Positions 24,500 to 33,007 of a DNA stretch of 64,000 nucleotides are shown here, piece by piece. The notes below the pieces were generated by a model. It saw only the letters and a program-made list of their open reading frames with translations. It made no database searches and was not told the DNA's origin. The translations under genes were made by a program, and so were the position numbers. The number at the start of each line of letters is the position of its first letter. Positions within the stretch are counted from its first letter, which is position 1. This DNA comes from Alphaproteobacteria bacterium (lineage in GTDB: Bacteria; Pseudomonadota; Alphaproteobacteria; Caulobacterales; Caulobacteraceae), in NCBI GenBank assembly GCA_018821435.1, contig JAHJME010000019.1, positions 1 through 64,000 of the forward strand. Direction: 5' to 3'.

Positions 24500-24531
24500 C
24501 CGCACCTCGAGAGGGTGACAGGCGGTGGGCC

Positions 24532-25575
24532 ATGACCGTACGACTGCGGGCGATGGATTCGATCTTCTCAGAAGGCTTAGCGCACCAGAAGGCCGGGCGG
24601 CTGGACGAGGCCGAGGCCTGCTATCGCCGGATCATGGACTGGCAACCGGGGCGCACGCTGGGAAACCTGGGCGTGATCCTGCGCATCACCGGCCGCCTCG
24701 ACGAGGCTGAAGCCGTCCAGCGCCAGGCGCTTCTCGCCACGCCCGGGCATCCGGGCCTCCAGCACACCCTGGGCATGACCCTGCTGCAACTGGGCCGCTA
24801 CGCCGAGGGTTGGGCCCTCTACGAATCCCGGCATCAGTTCCTGCCGCGCCCGACGGCGCCGTTCCCCGAGTGGCAGGGCGAGTCGCTGGCGGGCAAACGC
24901 ATCCTGGTTCTGGGCGAGCAGGGCCTGGGCGACCAGATCCTGTTGTCGCGGTTCATACCCCTGCTGGCCCAGCAGGCCGCCGAGGTTCGCCTCGCGGTGG
25001 CGCGCCCGCTGGTGCGCCTGTTCGAGGAATTGCCCGCGCACGTCTACAACGCCCAGTCGTTCGAGAACGAGCAGGTCGATCTCTGGGCGTCGATCGGCTC
25101 CGTCCCGCGCTGGCTGGGCGCCGGCCCGGACGATGCGCCGGCGCCGACGCTCCGCGCCTCGGCGCCTGTCGGCGCGACCTCTGGAATCGGCCTGATGCTG
25201 CAAGGCGGCGATCGCAACCCGCACCCCGACCGCGTGCCGGGGCCGGGGATCGCCAAGGCCATTCGGGGCATGGGGCCGTTCGTGGAGCTGGCGCCGGAGC
25301 TGAGCGGCGCGCGCGACTTCGCCGCCACGGCCGACCTGATGACGGACCTCGCCCACGTCCTCACCGTCGATACGTCGGTGGCGCACCTGGCCGGCTCGTT
25401 GGGCAAGCCCACCTGGATCCTGGCCTCCCGCCCAGCCATCGACTGGTACATCGACTGGAAGACCGAACGGTCCGCCTGGTATCCGTCGGCGCAGGTCATC
25501 CGCCAGCGTACGCCGGGCGACTGGGCGGGCGTGTTGGCGGACCTCGCCGGCGTCCTGGACGGGGCGCGGGCCTAG
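24532..25575 (+). CDS. TPR protein with GT9-like glycosyltransferase fold
   Basis: The 347-aa protein has about three N-terminal tetratricopeptide repeats (e.g. GRLDEAEACYRRIMDWQP) followed by WALYESRHQF and LAGKRILVLGEQGLGDQILL. That junction is typical of TPR glycosyltransferases related to the Caulobacter flagellin transferase FlmG. The C-terminal half ends VLTVDTSVAHLAGSLGKPTW, the nucleotide-sugar site shared with heptosyltransferase-like GT9 enzymes. The start at MTVRLRAMD is a choice among close ATGs (24532, 24553). Its stop is shared through CTAG with the convergent gene at 25572. Confidence 0.78.
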   Translation: MTVRLRAMDSIFSEGLAHQKAGRLDEAEACYRRIMDWQPGRTLGNLGVILRITGRLDEAEAVQRQALLATPGHPGLQHTLGMTLLQLGRYAEGWALYESRHQFLPRPTAPFPEWQGESLAGKRILVLGEQGLGDQILLSRFIPLLAQQAAEVRLAVARPLVRLFEELPAHVYNAQSFENEQVDLWASIGSVPRWLGAGPDDAPAPTLRASAPVGATSGIGLMLQGGDRNPHPDRVPGPGIAKAIRGMGPFVELAPELSGARDFAATADLMTDLAHVLTVDTSVAHLAGSLGKPTWILASRPAIDWYIDWKTERSAWYPSAQVIRQRTPGDWAGVLADLAGVLDGARA

Positions 25576-27668
25576 GCGTCCAGCGTGATGTGATCCGGCG
25601 CGAGGCCCGCGACGCGCCGCGCCTGCATCGCCCGATAGAGCGCCTCCAGGTCTCGCGTGAACCGGGGCGTGTCGAACAGGCGCTTTTCCAGACGTCCCGC
25701 GGCCAGGCGCGCGCGCAGGCTTCCCAGGCGATCAGGATCGCGCGCCAGCGCCAGGGCCAGCGCCTCATACTCGGCCCACGACCCGGCCACGAGCTCGGGC
25801 GCATCGACGGCGGTGACCAGGCTGGCCCCGACCCGGGCGGCAAAGGTGGCGCCCGGCATCGTCACCATCGGCGTCGCCATCCACAGTGCGTCGCTGCCGG
25901 TGGTGTGGGCATTGTAGGGCGAGGTGTCGAGGAACAGGTCCATGTGGCGCAGGCGTTCCAGATGCGCCGCCTTCGGCCGCAGCTCGGCGAAGACCAGGCG
26001 GGAGGGCTCGACGCCATGGCCGGCCGCCTCGCGGCGCAGGTTCTCCGCCGCCAGAGGATCATCACGAAAGAGCCAGAGGACACTGCCCTCCACCTGGCGC
26101 AGCAGCCGCATCCAGATGGCGAAGACCTGCGGCGTGATCTTGTAGGTGCTGTTGAAACAGCCGAAGACGAACCCCTCGGCCGGCAGACCGTGGTCGGCGC
26201 GCGCGGTCGCGGGCGGCGGCAGCGGGCGCTGCCCGTCGTTCGGCTGGTAACAGCCGGGCAGGTAGGCGATCTTCTCGGCGTAGCCGCCGCGCGCATCCGG
26301 TGGGATGAGGATCGGGTCGGCGATCAGATAGTCCATGAACGGCGCGCCCATGGTCCCCGGATAGCCCAGGTAGTTCACCTGCAGCGGCGCCGCCTGGCGC
26401 AGGAAGATCCCGGTGCGCGCATCCAGGGTGAAGCCCTTGAGGTCCACCGCGATGTCGATGCCGAGGCCGCGCGACATCTCGGCGATGCTGCGATCATCCA
26501 TCCCCGCGACGTCGAAAAACCGCTCGAACGCCGGGACCAAACGGCGACGCATGTCGTCCTCGGCCTGCCGGCCGAAGGAGAAGGCGGTGACCTCAAATGC
26601 GCTGCGATCGTGCTGTTCGAACACCTCGGCCATCAGCTGAGCCGTCGCGTGATTGTAGAGGTCGGCCGAGAAATAGCCGATGCGCAGGCGTTGGCCGGGC
26701 GCGGGCGAAGGTGCGATGGCGCGCGCGCCGCCCAGGAACTGGCTCACATAAGTCTCGGCGCAGGTCCGTTCGTCCTCGGCCCGTTCCGACAGCGCCAGCA
26801 GTGCGAAGGGTGTGCTGGCCAGCCGCCCGGCCCGGACACTGTCCAGCACCTCCGATCGCGCTTCGTCATAGCCGCGCCAGTCGCACAGCTTCGTGCGGGC
26901 GTAGAGCCGCTGGCCCAGCAGTCCCGGATACGTCGGCTGGATGACCATGGCCTCGTCGTAGGCCGCCACCGCCTCGGCCCAGCGCTGCAGCGCCGCCAGC
27001 ACGTTTCCGCGCCCGTTCCACGCCGCCACCAGCCGGGGGTTGATCGCGATCGCGCGGTCGTAGATTTCCAGCGCCTCGGCGGCCTTGCCGGACGCGGCGA
27101 TGGCGTTGCCCAGGTTCACTTGCGCGTCCCCGTAGCTCGGGTCCAGGCGGATCGCCGCCTGGAAACTGGCCGTCGCCTCGCCCGCCCGCCCCAGGCCCAG
27201 AAGAGCGATGCCGCGCGCATTGGCGGCGCCGGCGAAGCCGGAACGAAGCGCCAGCGCCCGCTCGGCGGACTCGAGCGCCTCGGGCCAACGCTGCAGGTCG
27301 TTGAGGACGTTGGCGCGGTTCAGATGCCCTTCCGCGTGGCTGGGATCCACGGCCAGCATCGCCGCATAGCGGTCCAGCGCGGCCTCGGCCCGGCCAAGGC
27401 GGCGCAGCACCATCCCGTGCAGGCGCAGGACTTCCACATGCCCCGCATCGATATCGAGCGCCTGCGCCAGCCAGTGATCGGCCACCGGATTGTCGCCGCG
27501 CACGGCGGCCATCAGCCCCTTGAGGTGGAAGAGGTCGAACCCGCGCTCTTGCCCGCCGATCAGCGCATCGAGGACCGCCTCGCACGCCTCGAAGCGGCCG
27601 GCGCGTTGCAGGTCGCGCGCCTGCGCCAGCGAAGGTTGGCCGGTGTCGGGGCTTGGGAACTCGCTCAT
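25572..27668 (-). CDS. TPR protein with SPINDLY/OGT-type glycosyltransferase domain (GT41-like), copy 2
   Basis: The 698-aa protein has about eight N-terminal TPRs (e.g. GDAQVNLGNAIAASGKAAEA) and a C-terminal GT41-like domain. Domain blocks are RIGYFSADLYNHATAQLMAE (about 331), LQVNYLGYPGTMGAPFMDYL and DLFLDTSPYNAHTTGSDALW. It probably transfers a sugar to Ser/Thr of a protein or another acceptor in the cytoplasm. A gagagggg ribosome site precedes the ATG. It shares the fold of the gene at 15188 but is clearly diverged, so it is not a recent duplicate. A 203-base non-coding gap upstream shows nothing I recognise. Confidence 0.88.
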   Translation of the reverse strand: MSEFPSPDTGQPSLAQARDLQRAGRFEACEAVLDALIGGQERGFDLFHLKGLMAAVRGDNPVADHWLAQALDIDAGHVEVLRLHGMVLRRLGRAEAALDRYAAMLAVDPSHAEGHLNRANVLNDLQRWPEALESAERALALRSGFAGAANARGIALLGLGRAGEATASFQAAIRLDPSYGDAQVNLGNAIAASGKAAEALEIYDRAIAINPRLVAAWNGRGNVLAALQRWAEAVAAYDEAMVIQPTYPGLLGQRLYARTKLCDWRGYDEARSEVLDSVRAGRLASTPFALLALSERAEDERTCAETYVSQFLGGARAIAPSPAPGQRLRIGYFSADLYNHATAQLMAEVFEQHDRSAFEVTAFSFGRQAEDDMRRRLVPAFERFFDVAGMDDRSIAEMSRGLGIDIAVDLKGFTLDARTGIFLRQAAPLQVNYLGYPGTMGAPFMDYLIADPILIPPDARGGYAEKIAYLPGCYQPNDGQRPLPPPATARADHGLPAEGFVFGCFNSTYKITPQVFAIWMRLLRQVEGSVLWLFRDDPLAAENLRREAAGHGVEPSRLVFAELRPKAAHLERLRHMDLFLDTSPYNAHTTGSDALWMATPMVTMPGATFAARVGASLVTAVDAPELVAGSWAEYEALALALARDPDRLGSLRARLAAGRLEKRLFDTPRFTRDLEALYRAMQARRVAGLAPDHITLDA

Positions 27669-27871
27669 CGCCCCCCCTCTCGCACCCCCGGGGCCTGCGC
27701 TGCAAGGCGGGCGGGGCTGGCCGATGAACGATACGTGATCTAGCCGACGCTTCTCGCCGGTAGAGCTTTGAGCTAGCTTCGCGAGGTCAGCCTAGCTCTC
27801 CAGAATGGCTGTGTCGCTTTGGTCGGGTAGCGCATCGCAAGGTGCCGCTTCCCGGCCGTTGGCGCCTCGGG

Positions 27872-29521
27872 CTATGCCCCCGGATCGATCTCAACGACAT
27901 CGTGACGCGCCAGCCAGACCAGGCCGCGCTCCAGGTAGTTTCGCCGCGGCACGGCGACCAGTTCACGGAGCGCGGCCACCGTGGCCGGGCCGCTCGCCGT
28001 CAGGTGGTCCAGCACCAGTTGCAGTTCCGCGTCGGTTGGGCGGTTGAACTGGCTGTAGGAGGCCAGCGCCCCCGCCAGCCGCGCCTGGGCCAGCGGCCAG
28101 GTCATCCCCGGGACGAGGCGCACGACGGCCTCGCGGCCGATATGCCGGGTCGGATAGCCCGCGAACAGGCTGAAGGGGTCCGGAGCGAAGGGATTGTTCT
28201 CCGACGCCGCGGCCCCCGCGGCGAGCCTCCGGCCGTTCTGCTCGGCCCACAGGGCCTGATACTGCGGAACGATCACCGACCAGTCGAAGACGCGGCGCGC
28301 CTGCGCCTTGGCTTCGGCGCCCATTCGCGCGCGTAGCGCCGCGTCGGAAACCATGGCCACGATCGCGGCCTCGGCCTTGGCCATATCCACGGCCGTGTAT
28401 TGGCCCACGGCGCCGATGTAGTTGTCGTAGGTCAGCCAGTTGTTGCTGTAATAATATGAAAGATCGCCGCCGAAGCCCGGCCGGGCCGCCAACGTGGGCA
28501 CACGGAAGCCGTCCAGGCCGTCACGGACGGTGTCCTTGTAGCCGTCCCAGTCGCTGACGACCGACGGCAGGCCGGCGGCCATCGCCTCGATAGGGGTCAG
28601 CCCGAACGATTCCTGGATGTTGTCCGAGAAGCTGATGAAGAAGTCGGCGACCGACCAGATCGAGAAGCGGACGTCGGGACCGCGACCGTCGACCTCCCGG
28701 TATTCTACGGCCGGACACAGCTTCCGGGTTTCCGCGTGGAAGACCTCGCCGGCGGCCGTGGTCTCGGCCCAGCCGGAGTTGACCCAATAGATGGTCTTGC
28801 CGGTGCTCACGGCCGCGCGCTGGAGGGCCACAGCCATCAGGGCCGGGTTCATCTTCGCCTTGGCGTTGAAGCGGCCGACATAGAGGGCGACGATCGCGTC
28901 TTCGGGGATGTCCAGGCGTTCGCGCCACGCCTTGCGGGCGTCGGGGGTCGTGGTGAAGTCGTCGCAGTTGACGCCCAGCGGGATGGTCACGCGCTGCGCC
29001 TCGGGGCGGCGGCGCGGACCGTATTGGCGGCTCATATACTCGCGCATCAGGTCGATCTGGGTATCGACGGAAGCCCGCACGGCGCTCGAGGTGCAGATGA
29101 GGGCGTCGTAGTCCTCGAGAGGCGCGATCAGGAAGTTGGGCAGGATTCCCATCACATTGGCGCTGGCCGTCGTGTGAGTGACGCCGCTGATCGCATAGCG
29201 CCGCGACCCGTGTTGCAGGCGCTGCCAGGCCTCGGCCGGCATCGCGGGGGTCGGCAGATACAGGACGCCAGGATCCTGCAGATCGCTGCGACCGGTCGGG
29301 CCGATCCAGCGGACGGGGCGGTCCGGCGGCTCGATACGCTGGACCAGGCGGTCCAGGTCGGCCCGGCCCGCGTTGGCGACATTCCAGAAGTGGAACTGGT
29401 CGACTTTGGCGTGGCGCACGAGACCACGAAGGAAGCTTTCGCCGGCCGAGTGGCGGCCGAGCAGCCGGTCGGACGACGTATCGAAGGCGTTGGGATGGAG
29501 GTAGATCGCGGCGTTGCCCAT
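27872..29521 (-). CDS. GT4-family glycosyltransferase, copy A
   Basis: The 549-aa protein has a GT-B fold with donor-site motifs IVALYVGRFNAKAKMNPALM and FGLTPIEAMAAGLPSVVSDW, the E-x7-E type motif of GT4 enzymes. The N-terminal acceptor half begins AIYLHPNAFDTSSDRLLGRH. A ~110-residue C-terminal helical extension follows the catalytic core. It shares block order and wording (for example SDWDGYKDTVRDGLDGFRVP) with the gene at 48644, so the two are paralogues. It lies just downstream of the RTX gene on the same strand, separated by a strong terminator. Confidence 0.82.
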   Translation of the reverse strand: MGNAAIYLHPNAFDTSSDRLLGRHSAGESFLRGLVRHAKVDQFHFWNVANAGRADLDRLVQRIEPPDRPVRWIGPTGRSDLQDPGVLYLPTPAMPAEAWQRLQHGSRRYAISGVTHTTASANVMGILPNFLIAPLEDYDALICTSSAVRASVDTQIDLMREYMSRQYGPRRRPEAQRVTIPLGVNCDDFTTTPDARKAWRERLDIPEDAIVALYVGRFNAKAKMNPALMAVALQRAAVSTGKTIYWVNSGWAETTAAGEVFHAETRKLCPAVEYREVDGRGPDVRFSIWSVADFFISFSDNIQESFGLTPIEAMAAGLPSVVSDWDGYKDTVRDGLDGFRVPTLAARPGFGGDLSYYYSNNWLTYDNYIGAVGQYTAVDMAKAEAAIVAMVSDAALRARMGAEAKAQARRVFDWSVIVPQYQALWAEQNGRRLAAGAAASENNPFAPDPFSLFAGYPTRHIGREAVVRLVPGMTWPLAQARLAGALASYSQFNRPTDAELQLVLDHLTASGPATVAALRELVAVPRRNYLERGLVWLARHDVVEIDPGA

Positions 29522-29558
29522 GCAGGAGCGCTCTTAGCTTAGCGCCTGCCGTCGCCGC

Positions 29559-29589
29559 AAAGAAAAAGGGCCGCCCCGAAGGGCGGCCC
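29559..29589 (-). terminator. Rho-independent terminator of the RTX gene
   Basis: On the minus strand a perfect 9-bp stem (gggccgccc / gggcggccc) closes a ttcg tetraloop and is followed by tttttcttt. It lies 27 bases past the RTX stop codon. It should end the RsaD/RsaE/RTX transcripts before the GT4 gene. Confidence 0.92.
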
Positions 29590-29615
29590 CCAATCCAGTT
29601 TCAGTCGTGTCGAAC

Positions 29616-31421
29616 TTAGACGATGTTCGCAGCGCTGATGTCGGCCAGCGTACGGCCAACCAGGACCACCGCGTCTTCCACGGTGTTGGCCGCGCCGCCG
29701 TTGTCGGCGAAGACCACCACGTCGGTGCCGACCTGCACCACCACGTAATCGACGGCGCCGCCGGCGATTTGCGTGGTCGCGAGGCTGAGCGCCGCGTCGT
29801 AGGTCGAAGCGGTCAGCTCCAGGTAGGTGCTGCCATCGGCCGCCGTCGTACCGGAGAAGTCGAGGCGATCGCCCGACTGCCAGTCCGTGATGCGATCGAG
29901 GGTCGCGATCGCCGTGCCCGCGTCGCCGGCAGCGCCGAAGACGAACAGGTCGTTGCCGTTGCCACCCGTGAGGGTGTCAGCGCCAGCGCCGCCCGAGATC
30001 GTGTCGTCACCGTCGCCACCAGCCAGCAGGTCATTCCCGGCGAGGCCGGAGATGTTGTCGTTACCGCCGCCCGCGTCGATGGTGTCCTTGTTGGCGCCAC
30101 CGGTCACGCTGTCGTTGCCTTCACCGCCGCTGGCGCTGTTGTCGCCATCGCCGAGCAGGATCGTGTCGTTGCCGGCGCCGCCGCTGACGATGTCATTGCC
30201 GAGGCCGACGTCGATCGAGTCGTTGCCGTCACCACCGGTGACGTCATCCACGCCACCGGCGCCGATGATGGTGTCGTTGCCAGCGCCGCCGTCGATCTTG
30301 TCGTCGTTACCGCCGTTGGTGATCGAGTCGTTGCCGTCGCCGCCGGAGACGACGTCGTTCTCGGTGCCGGTGTTGATGACGTCGTTGCCAGCGCCACCGT
30401 CGATCGAGTCAGCACCCGAACCGCCCGTGAGCGAGTCAGCACCGTCTTCACCGATCAGCGTGTCAGCGCCGCTCGCGCCAACCAGGGAGTCGTCGCCCAG
30501 GTTGCCGTTCAGCAGGTTCGCAGCGGTGTTGGCCGCCGTGATGCTGATGATGTCGTTGCCTTGACCGCCGAAGATCGAGAACTTGCCAGCCGCACCGCCA
30601 ACCACGGTGTCATCGCCGGCGTTGCCCTGGATCGAGCCGCCACCGGTGTTGAGCGCCGAGATTTCGTCGTTGCCGTCGCCGCCGACGACCGAAACGGTGC
30701 CGCTGCCGGTGATGGAGACGCTGTCAGTGCCCGCGCCAGCGTCAACCGTCACGTTGCCAGCAGCGCTGGTGATGGTGTCGTTGCCGCCTTCGCCGAAGAT
30801 CGTGTCGGCGCCGCTGTTGCCGATGATGCTGTCGTTGCCGCTGTTGCCGTTCAGGAAGTCGGCGCCGGTGCTGCCCGTGATCGAGTCATTGCCTTGGCCA
30901 CCCAGGATGGTGGACACGCCGGCCGTGACGATCGAGTCGTCGCCCAGGTTGCCCTGACCGAAGTTGGTGCCCACGCCCAGGTCGATGATGTCGTTGCTCT
31001 GACCGCCGTAAACGGTGTCATTGCCCGAACCGCCATCAAGGCTGTCGACGCCGCTGTTGCCTTGCAGAAGGTCGTTGCCCGAACCGCCCGTGAGGGTGTC
31101 GTTGCCGTCGCCGCCATACAGGGCGTCATTGCCGTCGCCGCCGGTGCCGGCGTTGTTACCCGTGCTGCCGATGAACAGCGTGGAGCTGTCCGGGAAGATC
31201 GGGGTTTCGCCGGCGAACGACGCCGGGAACGTCACGGCCTTGCCCGTAACGCCCGAGACCAGCGTGATCGTCGGCGTCGGGTTGGACAGGGTCGCGGGAT
31301 TGTACCGGACCGTGGTGGTGTTCGCACGTTCGGCAGCGCCGCCGAAAACGAGCGTATCGTCGGCTTGCACGAAGGCCGCAGCCTGCGCGTCCGTAATAGT
31401 TTCAAAGAAATAAGTCGCCAT
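29616..31421 (-). CDS. RTX calcium-binding surface protein, candidate S-layer or surface-layer protein
   Basis: The 601-aa acidic protein lacks cysteine and an N-terminal signal peptide. Residues 1-90 form an N-terminal domain (MATYFFETITDAQAAAFVQA). About 95-492 is an RTX array of GGxGNDxLx nonapeptides (e.g. GGDGNDALYGGDGNDTLTGG), which fold into calcium-bound beta-rolls. About 493-601 is a C-terminal domain (DRITDWQSGDRLDFSG to ADISAANIV) of the kind that carries the type I secretion signal. A ggagag site precedes the ATG. It follows RsaD/RsaE-like genes and has its own terminator. A Caulobacter-like S-layer role is an inference; an adhesin or another RTX exoprotein is also possible, and it is shorter than RsaA. 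Confidence 0.9.
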   Translation of the reverse strand: MATYFFETITDAQAAAFVQADDTLVFGGAAERANTTTVRYNPATLSNPTPTITLVSGVTGKAVTFPASFAGETPIFPDSSTLFIGSTGNNAGTGGDGNDALYGGDGNDTLTGGSGNDLLQGNSGVDSLDGGSGNDTVYGGQSNDIIDLGVGTNFGQGNLGDDSIVTAGVSTILGGQGNDSITGSTGADFLNGNSGNDSIIGNSGADTIFGEGGNDTITSAAGNVTVDAGAGTDSVSITGSGTVSVVGGDGNDEISALNTGGGSIQGNAGDDTVVGGAAGKFSIFGGQGNDIISITAANTAANLLNGNLGDDSLVGASGADTLIGEDGADSLTGGSGADSIDGGAGNDVINTGTENDVVSGGDGNDSITNGGNDDKIDGGAGNDTIIGAGGVDDVTGGDGNDSIDVGLGNDIVSGGAGNDTILLGDGDNSASGGEGNDSVTGGANKDTIDAGGGNDNISGLAGNDLLAGGDGDDTISGGAGADTLTGGNGNDLFVFGAAGDAGTAIATLDRITDWQSGDRLDFSGTTAADGSTYLELTASTYDAALSLATTQIAGGAVDYVVVQVGTDVVVFADNGGAANTVEDAVVLVGRTLADISAANIV

Positions 31422-31633
31422 TAGTCTCTCCAGTCTGTGTCACACGGACCCCTGGAAACGCTTGACCCCCATCCCCGATGGAGCGGTCCCAGCGGTCCAC
31501 TACCCCAAGCGCCATAGCATGGCTGCGGCGTAGGTTAGACGAGCCCAAGGCGAGACGTATCGGAACCCTGCCAATTAGGCAACATCAAAAAGGCCCCTGA
31601 AACCTCTCGCCAAAGTGTGTTGCACAGGCGCCG

Positions 31634-33007
31634 CTACTCTTCGCGGAACGCGTCTTCCATCGTCGCTGTAATTGGCGAAATCAGGAAGCTCATGACCGAC
31701 CTTTCGCCCGTCACGATGAGCGCTTGCGCGGGCATGCCGGGCGTCATCTGGACGCCCTTCTTGAGCTTCTTCAGCTCGACCGGCGCGATGCGCAGATCGA
31801 CCCGGTAGAAGGAGACCCCGGTCTTCTCGTTGGTGATCTTGTCTGCCGAGACCACGTCGACCGTGGCGTCCAGCGCATCGTTGAACCGCTGGTTCAGGCC
31901 GGTCAGCTTGACCCGCGCCTTCATCCCCTTGTGAACCTCGTCGACGTCCTCGGGCTTGATCATGGCGGTGACGGTCAGCGGCGTGCCGGACGGCACCACG
32001 TCCATCATCACCTCGCCCCCGCCGACGAGACCGCCGACGGTGAACTGGGTGAGGTTGAACACGTAGCCGTCGACCGGCGAGCGGACCACGGTCGAGTCGA
32101 GAGTCTGGCGCGCCGTGGTCAGGCGCGGAATGATGTCGGCAAGCTTCGCCTGGCTGTCGCGAAGTCCTTCCGCGGCCTGGCTCTCGCGCTCGTTGCGGAT
32201 CGAGGTCAGCTGCAGCCGCGTCTCGCCCATCTGCTGTTTGAGGCGGGCGATGTCGGCCACCAGTTGACCCTTGCGGCCGGCCAGTTCGGCCAGCGTGCGC
32301 TCGTATCGCAGGATCAAGGTCTTGGGCGCGAAGCCCTGCTCGTTCAGCTTGCGATAGCCGTCGAGCTCCTCCTCGGTCAGTCGCTGCTGCTCAAGGATCG
32401 AATCGACCTGGGCCTGCTGGCCGACGACCTGGGTCTCCTGCTGCTCGATTCGCTGCTGGAGAACCGCGCCCTGGCTCTGGAAGAGCTGCTGGCGGGTCAT
32501 GAACACGAACTGCTGGTCGCGGACCAGGGTGGCCACGGCCGGATCCGATAGGCGCGCGGCCAGCTCCGGCGGCACCTCCATCGAAGGTCGACCCAGGGCT
32601 TCGGCGGTGAACCGCGCATTCTGGCTCAGGAACGTGTCGTACTGATTCTGCATGACCGAGACCGCGGCGCGAGCCTCGACGTCGTTGAACAGCAGCAGGG
32701 GTTGGCCGGCGCGCACGTGCTGGCCTTCCTGGACCAGGATCGCCTTCACGACCCCGACTTCCTTGTGCCGCATGGTCTTGCGCATCGCGTCGGCGCGGAC
32801 CTCGGCCTGAGCGGTGATCCCGGTGCTGAGCTGGCTGACCGAGGCCCAGAGGCCCAGGCCGATCACGAAGGCGCCGATAATGCCGCCGCCCACCAGCATC
32901 GGCCGCCGCAGCCGTTGCTGCAGCTCGGCGGGCATCACCTCTTTCTCGTCGCTCCCGAAGGTCGGCGCGACATAGCCACGGCGGGTGGGCGTGAGGTCCA
33001 GTTTCAC
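31634..33007 (-). CDS. rsaE: Type I secretion membrane-fusion protein (HlyD/RsaE family)
   Basis: The 457-aa adaptor has one N-terminal membrane helix (LVGGGIIGAFVIGLGLWASV), a lipoyl half-motif (AQAEVRADAMRKTMRHKEVG), a long periplasmic coiled coil (about 115-290, with many QQ runs) and a C-terminal beta-barrel region (VVRSPVDGYVFNLTQFTVGG). It links the inner-membrane ABC protein to an outer-membrane TolC/RsaF-type channel, which is not encoded in this window. It overlaps the rsaD-like gene by ATGA. The 212-base gap to the RTX gene contains no promoter I could identify with confidence. Confidence 0.9.
   Translation of the reverse strand: MKLDLTPTRRGYVAPTFGSDEKEVMPAELQQRLRRPMLVGGGIIGAFVIGLGLWASVSQLSTGITAQAEVRADAMRKTMRHKEVGVVKAILVQEGQHVRAGQPLLLFNDVEARAAVSVMQNQYDTFLSQNARFTAEALGRPSMEVPPELAARLSDPAVATLVRDQQFVFMTRQQLFQSQGAVLQQRIEQQETQVVGQQAQVDSILEQQRLTEEELDGYRKLNEQGFAPKTLILRYERTLAELAGRKGQLVADIARLKQQMGETRLQLTSIRNERESQAAEGLRDSQAKLADIIPRLTTARQTLDSTVVRSPVDGYVFNLTQFTVGGLVGGGEVMMDVVPSGTPLTVTAMIKPEDVDEVHKGMKARVKLTGLNQRFNDALDATVDVVSADKITNEKTGVSFYRVDLRIAPVELKKLKKGVQMTPGMPAQALIVTGERSVMSFLISPITATMEDAFREE

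Noticed and set aside
24810-27743. 977-codon open frame on the plus strand opposite the second SPINDLY/OGT-like gene
   Set aside because: It is arginine/glycine/alanine-rich antisense reading of a very GC-rich gene, with no domain motif and no ribosome site.
29930-31160. Regular short repeats suggestive of a CRISPR-like or satellite array
   Set aside because: The period is 27 bases, in frame with the RTX nonapeptides, and the units vary as expected from coding sequence. There are no spacers or cas genes.
29607-31424. Open frame of about 605 codons on the plus strand opposite the RTX gene
   Set aside because: It is a product of the periodic glycine/asparagine/aspartate codons of the RTX repeats. 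The minus-strand reading has a ribosome site, RTX motifs and a terminator, so the plus reading is a shadow.
31422-31633. A promoter for the RTX gene in the gap after rsaE
   Set aside because: I could not find a convincing -35/-10 pair or a Caulobacter-type housekeeping promoter; a promoter may exist but the sequence alone does not show it.
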